Source: Hepsetus odoe (taxonomy: Eukaryota > Chordata > Actinopteri > Characiformes > Hepsetidae). Taken from it: a stretch of DNA of 64,000 nucleotides. The notes beneath the pieces are model-generated. The model ran no database searches and was not told the origin of the DNA. It saw nothing but the letters and a program-made list of their open reading frames with translations. The stretch covers positions 16,395,956-16,459,955 of the forward strand of contig CM029379.1 in assembly GCA_017165825.1 (NCBI GenBank). The letters are read 5' to 3'. Below are positions 43,698-53,752 of the stretch, one piece after another (the stretch's first letter is position 1; every line of letters begins with the position of its first letter). The position numbers and the translations under genes were made by a program.

Positions 43698-45992
43698 TCA
43701 GGCAGCTGGTGGTGGTGAGGGGAATCCCAGCAGTTCCGTCCACCCTTTTGCCTGGTGCCTGAACTCGGCTCTAAAGTCCCTGGAGGCTTTGCCTGACTCC
43801 ACGGAACACCTGGACTCAACAGGACCTGAAAGGGAGCTACACAGAGACGTTACAGGGTTTACAGAGGAAGTCTTTTTCAATGAGTCTAAACTCTGCTTAC
43901 AACCCCTGTCAGTCGGGTTCCGCGCGTCGCTTCTCCCCGAATCTCTGGTGCCAAAGTTCTTGTCCGTCTCCCTGAACTGATTCGTGCTGGTGTCTTTTGC
44001 CCTTTTCCTTGTCTGGGTCATACTTCCTGGTCGCTTGGGGCCCGGCGATGCAGTGTCCCAGCTTCTGGTTTCACGCTGAGGAGTTCTCCTTGGCTTCCTC
44101 CAAATGTCACCTTGTTCTGGGTTTGCTGAATTGCGGGGGCGAGCCGACGCTAGGGGGCCTGAAGGCAGCTGCTCCCTCTCTGCGTTCGTTACCCGTTTCT
44201 CCGCTGGACTGTTCTCCGGATGCTCTGTTTCGGCTTTTGCCCTCTGGGTTCCAGCAGGCACTGGTGTCGGAGAAGAGAGTAGAGATTCGATGAGGGCCAA
44301 TTTACCTTCCATACCTCTGACCTGGTTTTCTAGCTCTGTGAGCTTGCTGGCCTCATAACAGGCCTCTCTCAGGTCAGCCTGCAGAGCAATGTTGTGGTCC
44401 TGCACCTGTCTCAGCTCTGTCCTGCACTGATGCAATTGCCCCTCCATTGTGGCTATTATAGCCTCCAGTTTCTCCTGAGTGGTTGGAGTCTCAACTCTCC
44501 GTGTTATCCGGCCTACGATCTGGTTTCTCTGTTCCTGTATTCTCCCCAGTCCCTTTCTTTGGGAAACCCTCACAGCGTGTATCTCGAAGCGAAGGACCTC
44601 TCTGCCCTCTCTGAACTGACTGTTCCTTCCGTGACGCTCACCTTTTACTTGAGCCAAAGTCTCCTCTTTTTCCTTCCTCCGGTCCTTCGAGACCGTGGCG
44701 TTCACCTGTGGCATGGAGGCTCCCTCGGTCAGCTGATGGTAGAGTCCCGTCAGCAACTCCTCCTGTTCAGCAAACCGAACGTTACTGCAGCTGATCTGCT
44801 CACCTCCAAGGTGGGACTGGATTGTCCTCGCCTCTCTGTGCCACACGGCCCGATCCCTCACCGGCTCCTCTCTGACTGACTTCTGCAAGCACATCGCAGC
44901 ATGTTTACACCTCTGACACCTCTGTCCTTGTTGAAGTCCCGGTCTCCACCTTCCGAACCTCCTCTGACGACCACCTGTTGCCCAGCGTGGCCTCTTGAAG
45001 ACAGATACCCGCTGGTGCACTCTCCCAACAGCCTGAATGATGACAGCAGCTTTGTTCATAGTATTAACATTTTTTCGCACTAAATAACCTCTAAAAGCTG
45101 CCTGGATGCGTATCGCTGACTTTCTCAACACCTGAAATCTTTCATGTTCGCTTTTGCCCCTGATGTAGGACCTAAAATATCTTTGAATGAAGATGGCTGA
45201 CCTCCTTATGGCCTGGTACTTTGTTACCTCCCTGTGTCCTCTGAACGCAGCCTGAATCAGGGAAGCGGCCTGATGGTGCAGGATCACAGCCTTTCTGACC
45301 CTCTGACCTCTGAAGCAGGCTTGCAGGAAAATTGCAGCGGAGCGCAATGTCAAAAACTCCTCTCTCTGTTTTCTGGCTTCACGTGTGGAACGATACCTCA
45401 GCTGGATTGCAACAACAGTCTGTTTGATGTATGAGTATCGTGCCCGAGCACAGTGTGCCCTGTAAGCCCTTTGTATAACCGTGGCAGCCTGGTGCTTCAG
45501 TTTCAGAGTCTGTCTGGTCTTCATCCCTCGGAATGCAGCTTGTAGAACAACAACAGCCCCTTTTTTCTCCTTCAAAGACTTCATTTCTTGCCTCATACTC
45601 TTACTAGCTCTATAATATCGCTGAACAGTCTTGGCTGCCCAGCGTAGCCTCAGGTAGTACTTTCTGTTTATGTGTTTCCTCACCTGTGCCTGAATGGTTA
45701 CAGCAGCCTCATGTTCAATTCTCCTTTGCACCCGAACTTTCCTTTTAAACTTGCCACTAATCTGGGGCTGCTCCTTCTCTGCTTTCTGTGTAGCAGATGG
45801 CTTCGTGGAGCTGGGTTTGGGGGTCGACTTCTTGGTCGACCTCCCCGGATGCACGAGGCAGGAAGTGGTCTCCACCATCCTCCTGCTCTCTATGTTAGGA
45901 ACTGCCTTCTTTGCCACTGCCTCGCCTCTCTGGTTGCGGACGGCCTTCTTTGCATTCCTCTCGGTGGGCTCCGTGCAGTCGCACTGAAGCAA
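43698..45992 (-). CDS. ASPM-type IQ-repeat/coiled-coil frame inside an LTR element
   Basis: 764 codons without a stop. Residues 1-90 are basic and Ser/Thr/Lys-rich. Residues about 95-325 hold about ten IQ motifs at 22-27-residue spacing, for example 'AAVTIQAQVRKHINRKYYLR', 'GAVVVLQAAFRGMKTRQTLK', 'SAIFIQRYFRSYIRGKSEHE' and 'SAIRIQAAFRGYLVRKNV'. The alternating pattern is that of ASPM, a spindle-pole protein whose IQ motifs bind calmodulin. From about residue 330 the sequence changes to 'RPRWATGGRQRRFGRWRPG', then a coiled coil (about 505-572, 'EKLEAIIATMEGQLHQCRTE') and a polar tail. No polymerase, protease or zinc knuckle is seen. The frame opens with TTG; a splice-acceptor-like 'ctttgcttcag' ends at 45984, so it may begin as an exon. 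An LTR element carrying a captured host exon, or an ASPM copy invaded by an LTR element, are both possible. Confidence 0.7.
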   Translation of the reverse strand: MLQCDCTEPTERNAKKAVRNQRGEAVAKKAVPNIESRRMVETTSCLVHPGRSTKKSTPKPSSTKPSATQKAEKEQPQISGKFKRKVRVQRRIEHEAAVTIQAQVRKHINRKYYLRLRWAAKTVQRYYRASKSMRQEMKSLKEKKGAVVVLQAAFRGMKTRQTLKLKHQAATVIQRAYRAHCARARYSYIKQTVVAIQLRYRSTREARKQREEFLTLRSAAIFLQACFRGQRVRKAVILHHQAASLIQAAFRGHREVTKYQAIRRSAIFIQRYFRSYIRGKSEHERFQVLRKSAIRIQAAFRGYLVRKNVNTMNKAAVIIQAVGRVHQRVSVFKRPRWATGGRQRRFGRWRPGLQQGQRCQRCKHAAMCLQKSVREEPVRDRAVWHREARTIQSHLGGEQISCSNVRFAEQEELLTGLYHQLTEGASMPQVNATVSKDRRKEKEETLAQVKGERHGRNSQFREGREVLRFEIHAVRVSQRKGLGRIQEQRNQIVGRITRRVETPTTQEKLEAIIATMEGQLHQCRTELRQVQDHNIALQADLREACYEASKLTELENQVRGMEGKLALIESLLSSPTPVPAGTQRAKAETEHPENSPAEKRVTNAEREQLPSGPLASARPRNSANPEQGDIWRKPRRTPQRETRSWDTASPGPKRPGSMTQTRKRAKDTSTNQFRETDKNFGTRDSGRSDARNPTDRGCKQSLDSLKKTSSVNPVTSLCSSLSGPVESRCSVESGKASRDFRAEFRHQAKGWTELLGFPSPPPAA

Positions 45993-46214
45993 AGTGTGAT
46001 TAATGCGTTCTGGCTCAGACTACCGTTTTTATTTAGAATAGAATTTTAAAAATTGTAAGATCATTCTTACAATTGGAGTGTATCGGACTGAGCACGACAT
46101 AAATACTACTCCGTCACGTGACCCGTCTCCGTGACAACATACAGTAAACAATCGTACAGTAAAATGAATAAGTAGGTAAATATAAAAGTAATATTTCTTC
46201 GAATAAAATCACAA

Positions 46215-46395
46215 TATTATAGCTAGAAACATGAGGTACCTCTGATCGGCGAGTCCCTTCAAAACCCCTCCCATTCAGATCTGCTCTTATGTCACAGTGT
46301 CCCAAAACTCACTCGTTCCCTATTCACTACTCACTACAGAGTGCACTACAGAGTGAGTAGGGAATGATTTCAGATTGAACCAGTAACGGAAACGG
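46215..46395 (-). repeat. Dispersed repeat, inverted relative to 38380-38545
   Basis: 'cctctgatcggcgagtccct', 'agatctgctcttatgtcaca' and 'aaaactcactcgttccctat' are the reverse of the copy at 38380. Confidence 0.65.
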
Positions 46396-46547
46396 AAATA
46401 GGTCAAATGAGCACGTTAATCCCAAAATGAAAGAAACAAGATAATGATCTGTAAATAATGAATTTATGTATTTATTTATGCAATTACAATCGTTTCTTTT
46501 TTAATGTATTAAAATAATTGATTAATAAAATGTATGTATAGATATTG

Positions 46548-46835
46548 TCTTTTTCTTTTGGCTGCTCCCATTTAGGTGTTGCCACAGTGGATCAACTGTT
46601 TCCATATCTTCCTGCATCTTCCTGCTTCAAACCGACCACCTGCATGTCCTCTCTCATCACGTCCATAAAACTCATGTTCAGGCTTCCTCTTCTCCTCTTT
46701 CCTGGCAGCTCCATCTTTAGCATCCTCCTCCCAATATAATCCTCATCTCTCCTCTGGACATGTCCAAACCAACACAACCTTGCTTTTCTAGCCTTGTCTC
46801 CAAGACGTCGAACCTGAGCTGTCCCTCTAATATTA
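46548..46835 (-). mobile_element. RTE-clade LINE, copy 5 (3' fragment)
   Basis: Begins at the 3' end 'ggctgctcccatttag'; minus strand encodes 'ARLCWFGHVQRRDEDYIGRR' and 'RRRGSLNMSFMDVMREDMQV'. Truncated after about 290 bp, as usual for target-primed reverse transcription. Confidence 0.88.
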
Positions 46836-46961
46836 TCATATATTAACAAGCAATAAATGTTAACAAACAAAAAGAAAATAAATAGATATTTTACTGAAAC
46901 AAAGATAGTACCTTTGTCTGCCATTATTTTTAATTATTGTCTCATTTTCTTAATCGCCTAC

Positions 46962-47170
46962 TGTGCTGGAGCCTGTCCAAGCTCTAACAGGGCAAAAAGT
47001 GGGGAAGCCTGGACAGGTCACCAGTCTATTGCAGGGTAGAAAGACAGACACACACTCACAACTATGGGGAAAATTAGCATCTCCAATCCAACTGATGGGC
47101 AGGAGTGTTGGAGGACAAATCCACACAGACACAGGGAGAACATGCAAACTCCACACAGAATGGACCCAGA
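46962..47170 (-). mobile_element. DANA/HE1-like SINE, 3' half
   Basis: Reverse of the family 3' half: 'tgctggagcctgtccaagc', 'gcctggacaggtcaccagtc', 'agggagaacatgcaaactcc'. Confidence 0.75.
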
Positions 47171-47330
47171 TATTTAGCAGCACATGTGCCATCATGGAGT
47201 TTGTAAATGCACAAAACTGATATCTGTTCATAAAAGGTTTTCTTCCCTAACGGGACTGAAAGTAATTATGGACCCTCTGCTGTGTGTGCTTGTCTGCAGA
47301 AAACACACAGAACTCCGCAATCTCTGAAAA
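47170..47330 (+). pseudogene. Receptor-like pseudogene fragment, copy D (TM6-TM7)
   Basis: 'atatttagcagcacatgtgc' and 'attatggaccctctgctgtg' match copy B (42450-42560) and copy A (8605). Only the last part of the gene remains, joined to a SINE on its 5' side. Confidence 0.75.
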
Positions 47331-47396
47331 ACTGACCAGAGCAAGAAAATGTTTATCCAACCCAGTGAACGAGCTGCTTGTGACCCCTCTTACTTT

Positions 47397-47580
47397 GAGG
47401 GGTGGTCTAGTGGTAGGATAATTGTCTACAGGACAAGTGGTTGCAGGTTCGATTCCCACCTCCAACATGATCATCATTGGGTTCCTGAGCAAAACCCCCC
47501 AGGGAGACTGACCCTGTAGTTAGGAACTGGAATTGGCTCTGGATGAAAGTGTCTGCTAAATGCCGTAAAAGTAAAAATGT
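47397..47580 (+). mobile_element. tRNA-headed SINE with UnaL2-type tail
   Basis: Head 'ggtggtctagtggtaggata', box B 'ggttcgattccc', tail 'gtgtctgctaaatgccgtaa'. More diverged than the copies at 36173 and 56993. Confidence 0.85.
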
Positions 47581-48023
47581 TGTGGTTGTCCTGTAAAATT
47601 AACAACTGCTTTACTGGGCTCTGTTGGCTCAATGGCAGAATTTTCATATTTTATTTCACAGGTTAAAAACACAGTTATAAAGTAATAAAAAAAGTTGTAG
47701 TAGAATGTATAATTATAGAGAATAGTAACTTTGTGTAGAAACAGCCCAAACTGTTCACAGAATCAAATCAACACTAACTCTTTAAACAGGCAGTCAGATC
47801 ACTCTCTCTCTCTCTATTAAAAGGTGAAATATAGTTTGAATGATGTTTCTGTAAAACACCTTTATTAACAGTTATGACCCATGACATAACACATTTAACA
47901 AAGTATAACACACTGAACATTGTACAAAAACACACACAGTATACGAAACTTCAACACTTTCCTCTTACCTAAAGTTCTGCAAAGAGATGAGTGCAAGAGA
48001 TTAACCTCAGTTTTCTCTCTGTG

Positions 48024-48055
<32 letters not shown>

Positions 48056-48509
48056 TGTGGATTTCTTTTTTGAAAGAGGCAGAAAAAACACTCTGGGCAA
48101 GTTGCCAGTACATTGCAGGGGCTCAAAGACATGTTTTACTTTACTTGTAATATTTGGTAATTGGGCTCCTGTTCCAGTTAACTTGTTTGTTCTATTTTAT
48201 AATAAATATATACTTTGCTTTTGTTGTCTGTGTTGTCCTTAAGACTGTTCATGCACCAGCCATGTGCTGTTCAGTTCACAGTGTGGCTTATAAACAGGTT
48301 GCTACACTGTTGTTAAATTCATGTAAAAAGTGTTTTCCACTGAAGTGTAAAAGAAAATTGAATTACTACATTATTATGAACTTTTCTTATAGGTCCTGAA
48401 AACAGCTGAAATGACACATTAATAATCAATAATACATAATATCATTGACCTCAAAGCATGATTAATACATGCAGTATTTGCACATTTTTATGCTGGATGC
48501 CATGAATAT
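47581..48509. other. No recognised gene; (CT)n run at 48026-48048
   Basis: A short DANA-like SINE remnant ('gttgccagtacattgcaggg') is seen near 48100. Otherwise unassigned. Confidence 0.45.
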
Positions 48510-48670
48510 TGTTGGATTTCTCTAGGTGCCCCAGTTTCCTCACACAGTACAAAGATATCAATGTCAGGTGGACTGCAGATGCCACATTTGCCAAATTTCT
48601 GGGATAGGCTCCATCCACTATGGGATAGACTCCGTCCACTATGACCTTACATAAAATAAGCAGCTACGAC
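48510..48670 (+). mobile_element. DANA/HE1-like SINE, decayed
   Basis: 'tgccccagtttcctcacaca', 'tcaatgtcaggtggactgca' and 'gggataggctccatccacta' follow the family order. Head missing. Confidence 0.65.
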
Positions 48671-48704
48671 AACCTTTACAGCTCTGATTTCCGCATATGC
48701 TAAC

Positions 48705-48885
48705 GTGAAGATGAAGACCTTAAACTCTCTGAAAGGGGCTGTTTTCTGCAGCTGGTTGGTGGTTTGTGTTCAGCACAGCAGCAGCTTTCCTCTCACTGGT
48801 CTGTTGCTTCAGTGAAGAGCAAAAACAACTTTCCTGACCTTGCGGTTCAAGATCATATCAGATCATAAAGATGATAATTTGTCAG
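48705..48885 (+). repeat. Recurrent receptor-cluster module (upstream of copy C)
   Basis: 'aaactctctgaaaggggctg', 'ttttctgcagctggttggtg', 'ggtctgttgcttcagtgaag' and 'cataaagatgataatttgtc'. The reverse of 57310-57515 matches along nearly all of its length. A 34-codon frame from 48710 begins 'MKTLNSLKGAVFCSWLVV', which is signal-peptide-like, but it stops early. Confidence 0.7.
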
Positions 48886-48933
48886 GTCACATTCACTTAT
48901 CTTTACCTCATTTTTCTCTGGTATCTCTTGCAA

Positions 48934-48937
<4 letters not shown>

Positions 48938-48993
<56 letters not shown>

Positions 48994-48995
48994 GC
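48938..48995 (+). repeat. (CT)n-(CA)n microsatellite
   Basis: A CT run of about 40 bp passing into CA. Confidence 0.95.
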
Positions 48996-49039
48996 ACCTT
49001 CTTCTGACTAAACCATTTTATATTTCAGGTTTAAGTGAC

Positions 49040-49283
49040 AGGGGCAGTGGTGGCCTAGCGGTTAGGGCATTGGCCAGAGGATCGGGGGTTCAAACCCCTT
49101 CCCAATAGGTTGCCCTGAGGTGCCCTTGAGCAAGGTGCCGTCCCTGTCCCGCTCCTCCCTGCGATGGGCTGGCGACCTGTCCATGGTGCGTCCCCCGTCC
49201 TCACCCTGTGTGCGCTGGTTTGGACACCAGCACCCCCCGCGACCCTGTTTGGGACAAGCGGCAGAAAATGGATGGATGGATGG
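49040..49283 (+). mobile_element. tRNA-headed SINE (GGAT tail), full length with target-site duplication
   Basis: Head 'gtggcctagcggttagggc' (box A) and 'gggggttcaaacccc' (box B), body to 'gggacaagcggcagaaaatg', tail (GGAT)3. A perfect 10-bp flank 'tttaagtgac' is found at 49030-49039 and 49284-49293. It is the reference copy for the fragments at 1354, 5068 and 5574. Confidence 0.95.
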
Positions 49284-49454
49284 TTTAAGTGACTCATATC
49301 ATTCTAATCGCTAATTAATAGATTTTTCTATGGGTTTTCTACAAGTTTAAATAATATGAAATTGCAATACCTTTCAATATGTTCAGTTTAATTTGTTATT
49401 ATTACACTAAACTTTAGTTGATCCAAAGATAATTATCAGCATTGGTGGCCTTTT

Positions 49455-49590
49455 AAAGGTGGAGAAAAACCCTGGACAGGTCACCAATCCATCGCAGGGG
49501 AAACAAACACACATTACTATTCACAATTCACACTTCCAATGCACAATACAGGTCTTTTGCATTTGGGAGGAAAACAGACCACTTGCAAGC
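49455..49590 (-). mobile_element. DANA/HE1-like SINE, decayed
   Basis: 'aaaccctggacaggtcacca' and 'atccatcgcaggg' are the reverse of the family's 3' half. The rest is diverged. Confidence 0.5.
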
Positions 49591-49934
49591 AGCATAAAGA
49601 TTTGCTTTGGTAAAGTTTATGGGATGCAAGAAAGTTACTGGCTGACTCCCACTCAGTCATACTTGGATGGAAGGTGACCTAGGTTTACTGGTTTAAGCAT
49701 TTGTGTCTCCCACATTTTGTTGAGTAAGAGCATAAACATGGTTGTGCATGTCAGTGTTGAAACTGCTTTACAGTTTTTGTGATCTGTTATGTCAAAATAC
49801 ACAAAAAAGAAAATCATCAATCATGGCCCATCGTAGGTTACACGAAAGAGCATTAATTTGTCATTTTTGAGAGAAAACGTGGCGGCACACCAACATCTTA
49901 GGTGTTTAGAGGTTTTGTTCTTAGGAAGGTTTTA

Positions 49935-50095
49935 GTTGATGATAGATTTTCTCTCAGCACCTACTTGATTTTATCAGCTCAGTTTCTGTTATTCGTATCG
50001 CTTGAGCACCATTGTGGAAGAGAGAGGGTGTGAGGATCTTCTCTCTTTCCAGAACAGCATTTCAGAATTACCTTGTAAAGAGCTGCTGAAAGAGG
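49935..50095 (+). pseudogene. Non-coding first exon of receptor copy C
   Basis: Shares 'gaccattgtggaagagagag'-type sequence, 'gggtgtgaggatcttct' and 'cttgtaaagagctgctgaaa' with the reverse of 53753-53890. The donor is gtaaaaacaatccacac at 50096. No ATG-led frame of note, so it is probably a 5' UTR exon. Its upstream limit is set by loss of similarity and is approximate. Confidence 0.7.
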
Positions 50096-51023
50096 TAAAA
50101 ACAATCCACACAGACAATAATGTCTGCTCTACATTGAATACACACAGAAACATAAAGCTACAGAAACTGTAAGGCTTTTTAATAAAAGTGATATTTTTGT
50201 CTTTTTTTATTGAAGTTTTTAAAGATTTATTTGAAGTTTTTAAAGATTACTGATATGTCCATGTTAAAAAGTGTTAAATGAAAGGTAAACAATAGTGAAT
50301 ATTTAGTCATTATGAATCCAGCACAACAAAATTTCTCTGTATTCAACCTGAGATCTGAGATCAAGTGTCTGACCACCATGGACCACTGGCTCACTGTGGC
50401 ATAATAATAATATGGATTATAAAGAAAAATAGAAACCTCAGAAGAATAAAACCTCAGACTATTTTTTAATTTATTATAATTGTATTTTCTCTTTCAGTCA
50501 TTCCATTTATTAAATGGAAAAGTTAAAAATATGTATGTTTAAATTTTGCATTATCTACAGTCAACTTAACAACTGTGCCTAAATGAGAAATACACAATCT
50601 TAAGAAAACTGAATAGTTAATAAAATGTCAATTAAATGCAAAAAAATACTGATGAAGACAAAATGAACTTAAATTCGGTATAAAAAAATTATCTTAAATG
50701 AAATAAATGATATTTCATTAAGTAACAGGTTTTTGCCATTTTTTTGTTAAGAGGTTATTTAGATTATGGAGGAATGTGGACATGATTATTATCCTAGACC
50801 CTTAATCTGTGTAGATCTACTGTTCCTCCAGTTTAGGATTAACAGCGCTTCAATTTTCACATATTAGAAACACAAACATTATATTATTAACCATCAATAT
50901 CATGATTTTTTTTTTCATTCATATTTTCATTTGGAGAATACTCAGCTGGTTAATTGTATCTAGTGTTTTAGACGTTCCTATCTGTGCTGTAAAAACATTC
51001 TTAATCGAATATTTTTATCACAG
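50096..51023 (+). other. Intron of receptor copy C
   Basis: GT at 50096 and AG at 51022-51023 ('tttttatcacag'), 928 bp, AT-rich, no other feature seen. Confidence 0.6.
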
Positions 51024-51780
51024 GACAAAGAACGACCACCTCGAAGAGTAACAGAATGGCACATATCCTGTTCTACCAGTACCCATGTGATATTTTTTAT
51101 ATTCAGCAAAAGTGTCTGCCTGGTAAAATCAGATTGTCCCTCTTCCTCATCACTGAAGTGGTTGTAGGTCTGCTAGCTGTAGTTTGGGCTCTGCATGTTC
51201 TTTATCATCATCATAAGAGTGGAAGTCGATTCTCAGTCTTCATGATCACTCTCCTTCTCTCCGACCTGCTGGTGCTGCTTCTGGATCCATACATTGTGAT
51301 AAAACTGCTGCAGGAGGATTTATGCTGGGAGACAAATACCACGTCGTTTACCACGTTGTTCATGATTACTTCTCTTTGTATTTCTTCATCTTCTCTGTCA
51401 TGGTGTTCATTTGTTTCTTCCTCTGTGAGCTACTCTTGGGAACTGCTACTGTACTATTTGGTCGTTCACTTTTTATGGTTCAAATATTGATCTCATGGAG
51501 AATCCCCTGCCAAGCTTCACCCATTATCAGTGACACCCCTTATAGAAGCAGGAAGCTGAGAGTTACAATGTTAGCTTTTGGAACATTCACAGCAATCCTT
51601 TATGGGATGTTTTGCATTGTGTTTGCCATGGTGACCTTTATCAGTGGCAGCTACTGAAACCTGTTCATGTTTGTTTGTGTGATGAGTTTGCACATAATTA
51701 TAGGCCCTTTGCTGTGTGTGGTTGTGTGCAGATAACACACAGATCAAGTCTGAGGTGAAGATCTAGTGTAAAATTCCGTT
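51024..51780 (+). pseudogene. Receptor-like (class A 7TM) gene, copy C, frameshifted
   Basis: The best preserved N-terminus. ATG at 51056, 33 bp after the splice acceptor. TM1 'LSLFLITEVVVGLLAVVWAL', TM2 'FMITLLLSDLLVLLLDPYIV', then 'LQEDLCWETN', whose Cys could be the conserved one at the top of TM3. After about 51340 similarity passes to another frame: 'YFSLYFFIFSVMVFICFFLC' (TM5-like) and 'VTMLAFGTFTAILYGMFCIV' (TM6-like), with the TM3-TM4 block seen in copy B missing. A TM7-like 'IIIGPLLCVVV' near 51695 is out of frame with a stop. The coding part is one exon. No subfamily recognised; 'LSDLLVLLLDP' fits receptors of the P2Y/proton-sensing/protease type only generally. Confidence 0.75.
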
Positions 51781-52436
51781 GAGTTCCGTTGATTCAGTAT
51801 CTGAATTTCACTTTGTATTGTCACTTTCTAAAATCCTTCATTGCGGACATGAATCTGCCAGACTGCACCATTTTTACTGCATCCTGATGTATGATGAATA
51901 TGTTGAATAACGAATATTTAACTTCTTGTCTTTCTTTATAACATTTTTCAATTATTATGCATTCAGGCTGAGGATGCCAGCTACATTTAAATGTTTGCCA
52001 AAACTTTGTGTTAAGTACATATAACTGAAATTATTGCTATAAAATATATTTTTCTTTGTCTTATTTAAGGTGTAAACATTTTTCAGTTTACAAAACGTGT
52101 TGTGCATGTGTATCACTGTACTGAGGAGTAAAACGGATATAAAAATATTAATAATTATAAAATTCTTCCATGTGGGTGCACATCTAGAGTAGAGTGGAGT
52201 GGATTAGATCTAAAGGGGTTAAATACGGAGGATGCATTCACTTCTTACAGTTCACAGTTATCTCACTCTGCTTCTCTCTCATTTAATAACAGTGAATGTT
52301 TCTGGCCACTGCATATTATCAGATTTATTTAAAAAGATAATTTTAGGAACAAATCAAGACCTGATTTCGGTATAAACCGCTAATGAAATGAGAAAACAGC
52401 AGAAGAAAAAGCAATTGGACTTGGGGAGTAAAACAG
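51781..52436. other. AT-rich DNA without recognised feature
   Basis: Begins with the 3' flank of receptor copy C. No gene seen. Confidence 0.5.
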
Positions 52437-52600
52437 GGGGGCAACGGTGGTCTAGCAGAGGGCCAGGCCACATAATTGAAATGTCGTGGGGTCAAGCCCC
52501 CTTTGGGGAAACAGCTGCCCACTGCTGCAGTGTTGGTGTATGATTTAAATGTATTTCATTGTAGTTCACTGTGTGCTGTGTCTTCACAGTGACCATGACC
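52437..52600 (+). mobile_element. SINE family 2
   Basis: Head 'ggcaacggtggtctagcag', body 'agctgcccactgctgcagtg', 'cattgtagttcactgtgtgc'. The centre has a deletion. Confidence 0.7.
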
Positions 52601-52908
52601 TTTTGAGTTTTTGTGCGTAAATTCTCTCTCTCCACAGAAGAGGGTGGACAGGAGTGCTATGACCTCACCTACACGGACAGTCTGTAGAAACAGTAGAAAA
52701 GGCCTGTTAAGAGTCTTTCTGCCCACTGGTGGAAAAACTGCAAAACTACAACACAAAACATGGTTTTGAATTCCTGTACAAAATACTTAAAATATAAAAT
52801 GGCTTAACAACTAAAACATCTAATTAAAGCCAAATTTATTTATCAGAAATAAAGTTAAAGTTTTCAAGAAGATATGTGGGGTGACTACTTTGGCAGTTTT
52901 GTGTCCCT

Positions 52909-53408
52909 NNNNNNNNNNNNNNNNNNNNNNNNNNNNNNNNNNNNNNNNNNNNNNNNNNNNNNNNNNNNNNNNNNNNNNNNNNNNNNNNNNNNNNNNNNNN
53001 NNNNNNNNNNNNNNNNNNNNNNNNNNNNNNNNNNNNNNNNNNNNNNNNNNNNNNNNNNNNNNNNNNNNNNNNNNNNNNNNNNNNNNNNNNNNNNNNNNNN
53101 NNNNNNNNNNNNNNNNNNNNNNNNNNNNNNNNNNNNNNNNNNNNNNNNNNNNNNNNNNNNNNNNNNNNNNNNNNNNNNNNNNNNNNNNNNNNNNNNNNNN
53201 NNNNNNNNNNNNNNNNNNNNNNNNNNNNNNNNNNNNNNNNNNNNNNNNNNNNNNNNNNNNNNNNNNNNNNNNNNNNNNNNNNNNNNNNNNNNNNNNNNNN
53301 NNNNNNNNNNNNNNNNNNNNNNNNNNNNNNNNNNNNNNNNNNNNNNNNNNNNNNNNNNNNNNNNNNNNNNNNNNNNNNNNNNNNNNNNNNNNNNNNNNNN
53401 NNNNNNNN
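52909..53408. other. Assembly gap 3 (500 N)
   Basis: Placeholder of unknown size. It lies where the coding exon belonging to the minus-strand first exon at 53753-53890 would be expected. Confidence 0.99.
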
Positions 53409-53752
53409 AATGAAGAGTTGTTAATATAATCCTGAACTGGAAGAAAAGTAGACTTTCCCAGATTTACATTTTAAGGTCATCAACACTGATCTCCTTTATT
53501 TCTTTGTCTTTATATTGTCTGTATATCTATTACTTCCTCTAATTATGCAATTCTGTCTTGATTTATTCAGCATTTATCAGACATTGTCGGTTGTGGAAAA
53601 TCAGGAAGGTATTTATTTTTATATTTAAAAATGATGTAACATTTCAGTCAATAGAATGATTCTGTTAATCATTAGTGATCAGGTTTAATAAATAAAAAAA
53701 TAAATGCAAATGAGTCAGTGTAGACAGTATATATGTCTGTGTGGGATGTTCT

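Noticed and set aside
43501..45992. Plus-strand frames of up to 161 codons opposite the IQ/LTR frame
   Set aside because: They are antisense shadows of the 764-codon minus frame.
49040..49115. tRNA gene
   Set aside because: It has A and B boxes but is the head of a SINE with body, GGAT tail and target-site duplication. The same applies to the heads at 36173, 47397, 56993 and 62645.
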